Assembly: GCA_019671135.1 (NCBI GenBank)
Contig: JAHRHY010000023.1
Location: forward strand, 248,001 to 312,000
Direction: 5' to 3'
DNA length: 64,000 bases
Source: Linnemannia hyalina
Taxonomy: Eukaryota > Mortierellomycota > Mortierellomycetes > Mortierellales > Mortierellaceae
Shown here: positions 55,616-64,000 of the stretch, piece after piece
Numbering within the stretch: position 1 is the first letter of the stretch
How the letters are laid out: each line of letters begins with the position of its first letter
Position numbers and translations under genes: made by a program
The notes under the pieces: model-generated
Told to the model about the DNA's origin: nothing
The model's database searches: none
The model's input: the letters and a program-made list of their open reading frames with translations, nothing else

Positions 55616-57664
55616 TTATGGTAACATAAAATACCCATCCGCTGTCCCCAGGGGGACAACACCCTCAGTGTTGGCGGGGGACTGCTCGAATGCCCGACAA
55701 ATGGCCAGGACTGCGGGCGTGGCTAGGTTGAGGAGGGCAATGTTCTGGAGGATGGCTGCGTAGTTCTGAGGAGTGAAGTGGGTCAGCCACCGGTCACCTT
55801 TGTCTGTGTAGATCTAGTATGGTTAGGTGCGGAAAATTAGAGAACGGGTTGAGGAAAGTTGGTTCTCAGTTCCTTTTGTTTTGCCATCATCATTCTTCTT
55901 GATAATTCGCGATTGAAATGAGGTGCGGAATGGGGAATGGGGGGAGGAGAGAGGTGAAAAGAGGCGCGCCTTCGAAGCGCGTTCGCGCGGAATTGAATTA
56001 TTTGAAACCATCTCTTCCCATGATATCGTGATCCATTGTAAAATCCTTACTTACCCAATACAAAAGCTCATCAAACCGACTGCCGACAGGGTCGGCAAAG
56101 TCCAGGGTCAGCTCCGGCAATTCTTCCTCCTCCATTTCCACTGCCGTCTTTTGCTGTTGTTCTGTTTCATCTCTATCTTCCTCCTCCTCATCATCATCGT
56201 CATCCTCCTCCTCTTCCTCCTCCTCTTCCTCGTCGTCGTCGTCCTCATAACAGTCATACTGGTCCTCATCCATGGACGAATAAGCATCCATTGTTGTGGA
56301 CGTTAATGAAGTGGTTGGAGTTGTTGACAAGGGTGTTGCTGATGTCCCTGCTCTTGTTGCTATTGCTGTTGCTGTAGTGAACGTGGACAAGGAGGTTGGT
56401 GTTGATGCATGCGCGCTCCAGTTTCCTCCTCGTCCTCCTTCGCCTCCTACCTCTCCCGACAGCAAGTCGTGATCATCATAGCCAAAGCCATCATCTAGAT
56501 CGTCGTGTTGCTCATCGTGGATGCTGATGTCGCTGTTGGTGTTGTAGTCATCATTTGTAGTGTCGCCATTGGGTCCCCACGCTTCATTATCGATCATGTC
56601 GGTGAATATCCTTCGGAACGCGGGAGAGCGCGACTATAATTAAGGTTCAGGTTAGCGCTCGTTTGAATGAATTATACTTTGGTACCTGTCGGTCACCCGA
56701 TCTATCCATCGTTGACATTGGCCCATGCCCCCATCATCGCTAGCTCCATTTTGGTATTCTTTTTGTATGGGTTGGTGAAGGTTTGATGAAATTGCAACAA
56801 TAGGGCACGACAAAACATGGTAAACAAATGATGAACAGTTCAAACCAACAATCAAAAGGGGAAATAAACGGGGGTACTGAAAGATGGGGCTGAGTGAAAG
56901 AATGGAAAGAAGGGAATGGAGTAAGGGGTGAAAGAAGTAGGGAGAGGGGGCGAAGGAGGAAGCGGAGGGAAAGGGTCAAGAAAGGTACCAGGTAACCAAA
57001 AGTAAAGGCCAGGGCGAAGGAGGCAAGAACACAGATGGTCAGAGGGATCCAGGATGAAAGAAGAAAGACATTGGACGGCGGTTTGAGTGGAAAAGAGGGA
57101 CTTGTTGCTGATGTGTTTTATAATTCTGTTCCGGCCTTATTCACAAAACAAGTTGAAAAGGAAAAGAACACTTACAGCGAGCATTGGGACATGAACATAA
57201 TACTTGGCATCCCCTACACAGAGTATGCAATTGGCATCCGACCTTCTTCCAAACATACTAGGGCCGTCTGGGAGGAGGTGCTTGGCGACCGCGTGCGCGA
57301 TGTAGGTGTCCGGCGGAAAGGAACTACCACGGTAACCACCTCTGGCTTTCTTGTTATTGACAGGAATGGGCGGAGTGGGGCTTGAACTTTGATCGGTAGA
57401 TAATGCAGAGATTTGTGCCTGGTCGTGGTGGTGAGTGGGGTGTTGGTCTGGATTATGATCATGATGGCTATGGTGTTGGTGGAAGTGATAGTGCTGATGC
57501 TGTCCCTCGTGCCCAGAAGAGTTAGAAGGAGAGGAGGGAGAGGATGAAGGGGAGGTTGCCGGTGAGGTGGTATTGTTATTATTATTATTGTCGGCGGTGA
57601 TGTAGAGGGTAGATGTGAGGGATGACTGAGTGAAGAAGTCGTGTTGGAAGTGGCGGTCAGCCAT
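55616..57664 (-). CDS. BTB/POZ domain protein with acidic insertion
   Basis: Exons in order are 57176-57664, 56055-56633 and 55616-55813, giving 421 residues (four more if the ATG at 57676 is used). Residues 1-125 are low complexity (N6, Ser/Pro, His-rich). The BTB fold begins at DANCILCVGDAKYYVHVPML, continues over the intron as SRSPAFRRIFTD, and resumes at LTLDFADPVGSRFDELLYWI with YAAILQNIALLNLATPAVLA. Between the two halves lies an insertion of about 150 residues ending in an Asp/Glu tract with almost no other residue. BTB proteins often act as cullin-3 adaptors or dimerisation modules, but no partner domain (BACK, Kelch, zinc finger) is present. The role is unknown. Confidence 0.78.
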
Positions 57665-57676
57665 GACGGGTCCCAT

Positions 57677-60600
57677 TACTTGTTGGTTGTGAGGACGAGG
57701 ATAAGGGTTTATTGGCTTGTGTCACCGCGGATAGTGGACGTAAGTACAGGGTATATGAATATGTGGTGTGAACAAAAGAACAGAACCAGGATTGAAAGTG
57801 GAGAAAGAAAGTAGGAAATCGGGAAAGTGGTATTTATGCTGTCGAGGAAAGCAAAAAAGGAGTAAGGAAAAAGAGCAACAGGGTTTGTTAGGTTTGCAAA
57901 TGAGAGTCGGAAAGGAGAATATGTGTGGAATGACTGACCGACTGAATGAACGAACGAATGAATGAATGAGGACACACAGAGTGATGGCTGGCAAGAAGAA
58001 AATAGTCAGTAAGGGTGGTAGTAGAATTGAAAGAGTAAGGTATCGCTGAAGAGGTAAAGTAGGACATGGCAACGGTTGTATTCCACACACACACCCTTGA
58101 CCCTCTTCTACTTCATCTGAGTTTGGATTTCGAGACAATTGGGACAAATGCCACTCGGTGAGAGGGCGCAACACTTTTCATCACGTATAGACTGCGCCAA
58201 CATGTGTACATCAGAGCTTTAAGTGGCGGCGCGACATGTATGTTCTTCTTGCCTTCTTGTTTATCCCACCCACTCTCACTCACTCACTCGCTTTCTATTC
58301 ACCCACTCGCAGAAACGAGCGGTGATCAGGCGAGGAGGGGGACAAACAAATACAACAGCATAAACGTGAAAGTGCCCACCTATCTTTGTCATACACCCCC
58401 ATTTGCTTCCCACATCGTTATGTTTTGTTCATGTCACTATTCCCTTCTCTCTTTTCCTTTTGTTTGGACAATACCTTGAAACTATGGGCATTCGCACATC
58501 CTTTTGCCTTCCGCCCATCCACGAGAATAACCACAACCTTAACAATCGTTCTTGTCGTACTTGTTTCTTCGATACCGCAGTTTTTGTGAGGACATACAGA
58601 GTAAACGAAAACAAACCCATCTGGTTCTCGCCCCTCCCTCATCTCTTTTTTTTTCTCTCTATGTGTTGCTTCCCTTCGGTCTATCACATCCCCACATAAG
58701 CCAATATTCCCTCGTGGTAATTGATCCTCAGTCACCTTCTCCCTTCCCTCCCCTTCACTAGTCCATCACTCACGCGTTTCCAGTTTTTCTTTCTTTCTTT
58801 TCTTTGTTAGCCATACTGAGAAGCAGCTGCTCTTCTGTTTACATGCTGCTGTTTTGTATCCTTTTGGGTCCATGCCCGGATTTGTCGTTCAAAGGACAAA
58901 AACCAGCACTGTCACGCCAACCCACACTCATTCCCAAATTCTCGGGTGGAACCACTGAATTCAACGACTCTATTCAGATACGAGAAAGACATCACTGTAC
59001 AGAGGTACCTGCACGATCGCTTTCAGTCCCAATAAAATCACCTTTCCGTACGCCTCTCTCCCAAAGATAGGAAACTTCAAGACGTACTATTTTCCTCTCC
59101 TTTCAGCGGTTTCTTTTCTTCATTATCACCGCCTCTTCTTTCTTTCTCATTTTGAGGTGATGAACTCAGAAAACGCCAAAAAAAAAATACCTCACGGGTT
59201 CAACAAAACCAACCAAACGACAAACTTCCACAAGTTGAACCAGCGAAGAATAACAACAACAAACATTAACATAATTCCACAGCAGGAACTCATGAACAAC
59301 AGCCTTAGAACAACAACAACAACAACTGGATAGGGGGGAAAGGAAGAAACGTAAGAAAACAAACAACAAAGCAAAAGTGCTTCGAAGGAGGTACACGTCT
59401 GAACACTTGTTCTTGCGTCCGCTCAAAAACCTTTCTAACAAAAAAAAACAAAAAAAATAAATATATATCGACAGATGGACAGTGAACCCTAGAGGCCTGC
59501 CAGAACACGTATCAGATACATAAGAAAAAAAACATTACGAGCATACCAAAACAGGAGACAAAATTGATATGCACCCCTTTCTCGTCAGCAAAGAGAGCAA
59601 ACAAAAAGTATCCCCTTTTTTTTTTTGCTTTCCTCCCGAACAGAGAGGCGAAACATTGCTGGTATGTCTGTTGACATGCATGGTCGACAGAGAGAGCGAT
59701 TTTCATTGCTCTGTGTCCATTTCGGGGGATACCAATCAAAAACGGACTAGGCGCTTTTTACCACGATCTTTCACTGTCGTTTCGTGTGGGAATCATGATA
59801 ACAAAGAAAAGGTGTCAATCTAAACTCAATCTTCATGTCAATGCTTACTGCGATGGTGCTTCAATTGTAATGTTTTCTTTACATGGCTACCACATTGAAG
59901 GATGGAAGAAAGGAAGGAGCGAAGGAAAAAGGGGGGGGAAATGAGTTGCGGTAGTATGCATCACGTTCGGTTTTTTTCCAGTCTAGGGGGCAAAAACTAA
60001 GATTACGCGAAAAAACGTAACACTCAAACGAAAAGCACTCAAAAGACCTATCTCAAAGGAGTCTGAAAAAAGAAGCGTAGTACAAAATACAACTGGGTTA
60101 CAAGATCTTTTTTTTGAGGGAAAGGGTGAAAGTAAAAAGAAGCTCTTATTTTGTTGTTGTTGCAAAACTTTCGTAACCTCATTGTACATCCATTAGATGC
60201 CCACGCTCGCCACCCCTAGCCTCTTTTCTCTCCCTCTCTTTCGTTCCTTCATTCCTCCATCCGGCCTTTCCATTTGACGCTTGCATGTGACCTTTTCTAC
60301 CAGCCTGTCCATTCCCGTTTGTTCCCCCCAAAGTTGGTCCTGCTTGATATTCATCACAATTGAGACTTCAGGCACAAGGAAGACAAAGAAAACCACGTGT
60401 TTTCTGAACGACCTTGCCCAGACCAAACGTACCAAAGAAACAAAAAAGATGCCCATGGCGTGTCGATCCGACCTATGCTTGACTTCTTCAATGACTCCCT
60501 TTCTTACCAGGTGCATCCTAAAACAGAAACCCTTTTCCGCTTGCCTCTTATGCATGTTAGTTCTTTTTTTTTTCTTTTTTTTTTTTTTTTCCTCTTCCCA

Positions 60601-61040
60601 GTCCCTATCCCCCCTATCTCCTGCGTCATGAAGACACATGCTGCCGAAATTTCTTCGAAATACAGCAGATGTTTTCCTATCCGCCATGAATGAAAAAGAA
60701 ACCACTTCTTAGCCTAGCGAGAAAGAGGCGACTCCTATTAATGAAAAAAAAGTCGCATAACGGCATGAAGAAGCGACGAAGAAAGCTGCTGTATGGGCGT
60801 ATGTTGCTAATATATATAATTTTTTGTAGCTGTTGCGCCTTTTTTTATTTTTTTATTTTTTTATTATTGGCTTATTGTTTCGTAAATTGGAGAATAGATG
60901 GAAAGATATGTGTGGGTATGTTGTGCGTGTGTACAGGTGTGTGTTTTATGATACAAAGCAAAAAGAGAATTGCGTATGTTTATCTATTGATTAAGTAGTA
61001 GTTTTTTCTTGCCCTGCCCTTACTTCATGTTTTTTTTTTC
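57677..61040. other. 3.4 kb intergenic: BTB promoter and MFS 3' region
   Basis: The longest gene-poor stretch. It holds CACT-repeat-like sequence (58258-58310), AT-rich runs near 60600 and 60840-60890, and scattered short frames without coding character. A 170-codon minus frame at 60193-60705 is interrupted by a poly-Lys tract from an A-run and looks spurious. I see no RNA gene. Confidence 0.5.
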
Positions 61041-63084
61041 TCACTCCATAGGGGTGGGTCCAAGGTTCTTGCGCAACTTGTTGTGCTGGATAAACAAACT
61101 GCACAAGAAGGCAATGCCCATGAAGGGGATGCAGACGGTGAAGGCCTTGTTGAGGGCGATCATGAAGACGTGGAGAATCTCGGCCTTGGTGGCGTCATCA
61201 AAATCGTTCACCGCATACGAGTTTGAAAGGACAATAGCAATATCGGGGTTCAAGAGGAGCAAGGGCTTGATGTTGGTTTTGACAGCATTGTTGAAGACGG
61301 TTCCGGAGATGGCGACTCCAAAGACGGAGCCGACGGTACGGAAGAAGGTCGCGTTGGCGGTGGCGACGGCAATGTCGGCAGTCGCGACCGAGGACTGGAT
61401 GGCGAGCATGATGGTCTGCATCGAGAAACCGAGACCGCAGCCGTTGATGAACAAGAAGCCGATGATCATACCGCGGGGAGAGTCCTCCTTCAAGAGGACC
61501 AAGAGACCGGTACCGATAGTCGAGAGGGCAAGGCCGATCCAGATGAAGGGGCGGTACTGACCCCACTTGGAGACCATGAAACCAGACGAGATCGAGGCGA
61601 TCAAAAGACCGACAATCAGGGGCAGCATCTCAAGGCCAGAGGAGGTAGCGGACTCTTGACGAACAATCTGGAAGTACAAGGGCATGAAGAACATGATACC
61701 AAAGAAACCCATGCCGACAAAGAGCGAGGTCGCAAAGACGGCAGAGTTGGTCTGGTTCTTGAACATGCGGAAGGGGAGAATGGGCTCGACGGCTACCTTG
61801 GCCTCGATGAAGCAGAAGATAAGGATGACGGCGATACCACCGCAGAGGAGACCAATAATCAGAGGGTCATTCCATTCCTTGGTGTTGCCTCCCCAGTTCA
61901 GGGGCAACAAGAGGAGGACAAGACCGATAACTAGGGCGATGACTCCATAGAAGTCAATACGGGCAATCTTCTCGCGGAGAGAGCCATGGGCGCGAGGCAA
62001 ATGGAGCAACTTGACAACAGCGACGAGGGTGATGGCGCCGATAGGCAAGTTGATGAAGAAGGCCCAACGCCAGGAGGCGTGATCGGTGAAGACACCTCCA
62101 AGAAGGGGTCCGAGAACCGAGGAGAAACCAAAGACGGCACCAATGATACCCTGGTACTTGCCGCGATCTCTGAGCGAGACTAAGTCAGTGATAATGATCA
62201 TGACCATCGCCATGATTCCTCCTGCACCAATTCCCGCAATAGCTCTAAAAGTTTGTATCCAAAGTGAATGTACGTTAGAACCATGTTCAATGAATGAAAT
62301 GGACCTCTAATTATTGCTCGTTACAAATGACAAGAAGTCGTTACCTGGAGATGATCATCATGATCATGCTCTGGGAAGCACCACAGAGAGCCGAACCGAT
62401 CAAGAAGACACTGATGGCGAACAAGAAGGTCAACTTGCGACCGAAGATATCGCTTCCCTTTCCGTACCTATTGTTGATGTGAAACAGGACGCGTTTGATT
62501 AGTTCATCGGTTGAGAAAACTAATTAGTTTCAGAAGCAAACATCACACCATCAGTAAAAACCTTACAGGGGCTGGAAGGTGGTCGAGGTCAAGAGGTAAC
62601 TTGTTCCGATCCAAGGAATCTCGTCCAAGGCTTTGAAATCGCTCGCAATCCTGGCAGAGCAGACCGAGACGATTGTCTGATCCAACGAGGCAAGGAAAAT
62701 TCCAAGCATCAATCCCGTAAAGACGAGCATCAACTGCTTGAAGGGCATGGGCACAAAGTCCTCATGGGCCGGGTTGTGTGGGCCAGGGTCAAGGTTTCCG
62801 TGGGAGATCGATCCCTTGGAAGAAGAGGCGCTTGAGGGTGCAACCACTGCGGCAGATGCATCCTCCTCGATCTTTTGTTTGATAGCAGTTCCAGCGGCTT
62901 CCTGGTCGTCGATAATTTCCTCCTTTTCGCCGCGGGTTGGCTCGAGGTATTCCTGTTTTTCACCGTTAGTGATGTGAGTGGGGTTGGATGATGAGGGTTC
63001 GACATTGGAATGTGACTTTTCGGACTCGATGACTACGGTCGCATTGTCGGAATGGACCGAAGGTGTTGGTGCCTGAGAACCCAT
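61041..63084 (-). CDS. MFS multidrug transporter, DHA2-type (14 spans)
   Basis: Exons in order are 62567-63084, 62345-62467 and 61041-62244, giving 614 residues. A hydrophilic N-terminal region of about 115 residues (Glu/Ser-rich) is followed by 14 predicted spans. Family motifs are visible: ASLDQTIVSVCSARIASDF in span 1, GKGSDIFGRK (motif A), the antiporter motif GPLLGGVFTDHASWRW (motif C), then FFINLPIG. These fit proton-coupled drug or siderophore-type exporters of the DHA2 group. Specific substrates cannot be told. Close homologues include fungal aflatoxin-efflux-like and vacuolar basic amino acid transporters, but no secondary-metabolite genes lie nearby. Confidence 0.92.
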
Positions 63085-64000
63085 TTTGTATGAATGAGTT
63101 TTCGAAAAAGGCAGAAATTAATTGAAAAAAGGTGTCGGGAAGTGAACGTGTGGTACTCCGTGGTGCAGACAGGTATAATGGAGAGGAAAGGGTAGAGAGA
63201 GAGGAAGGAGAAGTGAGGATGTATTAGTCGTAAAGCGAAATAAGAGCGGTGAAGATGGAGGAGGTGAAGGAACCAGGTAAAAGGAAGGGGAGAACAAAAG
63301 GTCTTGAACAACTAGGGGTTCCTCAGGTTGTATTTATTTGTGTCCAGTTGTCCTCCCTCCACCTCCAGCCTCCCTCTCCTACTGTGAATGGAATTTCGGC
63401 AATACCTTTAGGCAAGAACAATAGAGATGTCTACAGTGTTTAATCGCAATAAAGGCGTACAGAACGGATCAATACATAAACGAACGAGGTGGTCGATTTG
63501 CATGCATCTGTCGCTCGGAATTTGGGGTGTGTGCAGTACGAAGACAGTTTTGTCGGGGTCGACAGACAACGGCGATTGGAGGAATAAAAACGAGAACGTC
63601 TAATTTGGAAGGCTTTTCGATTGGCCTCGAACACTCTTAATGTTCTTTAGGTTAGGATGCGCCCCAAACCAGTTTGTCCTGACTCTAAAGCCTCAGCCAA
63701 CTTTAATTTTTTTCCTTCGGCTCTTTTTTTTTTAGGTAGGTGAGTGGGGTGGTGGAGCTAATTTGTAAAAGTATACCACCATTGCTTATTTCTTTGGGTG
63801 CTCCATTGGTCCATCCAGGGTAAGAGAAAGGGTGAAGATGAGCGAGGATAGAGGAAGGAAAAGTCTCTGATTGCCAAAGAAAGGGGAGAGAAAGAAGTTA
63901 GAAGAGGAGAAATCATAGTCTCCCTCTCTTCATATCAACTTTTTCAACAAAAAAAAATAGAGTCAATCGTCTATGCCATAAGAGTTTAATAATGCTTGTT
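63085..64000. other. MFS upstream region to window edge
   Basis: GA-rich leader (63178-63300) and AT-rich DNA. No further gene can be supported before the window ends. Confidence 0.45.

Noticed and set aside
58803..59070. 88-codon plus-strand frame with a hydrophobic start
   Set aside because: Looks like a signal peptide at first sight but lacks a conserved continuation, and the region is otherwise gene-free.
60193..60705. 170-codon minus-strand frame
   Set aside because: Contains a poly-Lys run from an A-tract, has no recognisable fold and lies in simple-sequence DNA.
1..64000. tRNA, rRNA or other structured RNA genes
   Set aside because: No convincing A/B-box pair or rRNA-like sequence was noticed by eye. 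A covariance-model scan would decide it.

Overview
The window looks like nuclear DNA of a filamentous early-diverging fungus, most likely a Mortierella-type member of Mucoromycota. The evidence is intron-rich fungal genes (GT-AG introns mostly 50-400 bp), fungal markers (HAP5, HOM6, GUP1, PPN1, URC1, securin, septin), and an F-box-like fragment of a kind I associate with Mortierella. The genus is an inference from style and family memory, not from a search. I placed exon borders by hand from splice sites, frame and family similarity. Every multi-exon model given is an uninterrupted frame after splicing.

Region 1 (1-3475, + strand): the 3' part of a profilin gene, then LAS1, the HEPN endonuclease of ITS2 processing.

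Region 2 (about 3480-17350) is the striking part. It holds thirteen intronless copies of a gene family I do not recognise, encoding 60-63 residue proteins that start MSLFKS. They are arranged as divergent pairs that share short TATA-driven bidirectional promoters. Inside it lies a 3.7 kb inverted repeat (arms 8392-12089 and 12577-16274) with no difference seen in the stretches compared, around a unique 487 bp spacer. Other direct and inverted copies show that promoter halves and coding halves have been shuffled. A truncated F-box-like gene has replaced one family member, and its last codons come from promoter DNA. Each of the seven intergenic promoters carries one copy of a 15 bp motif, GAATGGTCCATGCTC.

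Region 3 (18.3-64 kb) is ordinary euchromatin: secreted lipase (+), MO25/HYM1 (-), GOT1 (-), HAP5/NF-YC (-), PP2A activator PTPA (-), a securin-like protein (+), HOM6 (-), an AAAP amino acid transporter (+), GUP1 MBOAT (+), ARL8 (-), a septin (-), URC1 (+), vacuolar endopolyphosphatase PPN1 (+), a BTB protein (-) and an MFS DHA2-type transporter (-). These are unrelated housekeeping genes with no evident pathway clustering. Several concern membrane traffic and the vacuole (GOT1, ARL8, PPN1, the amino acid transporter) or polarity and the cytoskeleton (profilin, MO25, septin). Large intergenic stretches are rich in poly(A)/poly(T) and pyrimidine tracts and show no convincing gene.
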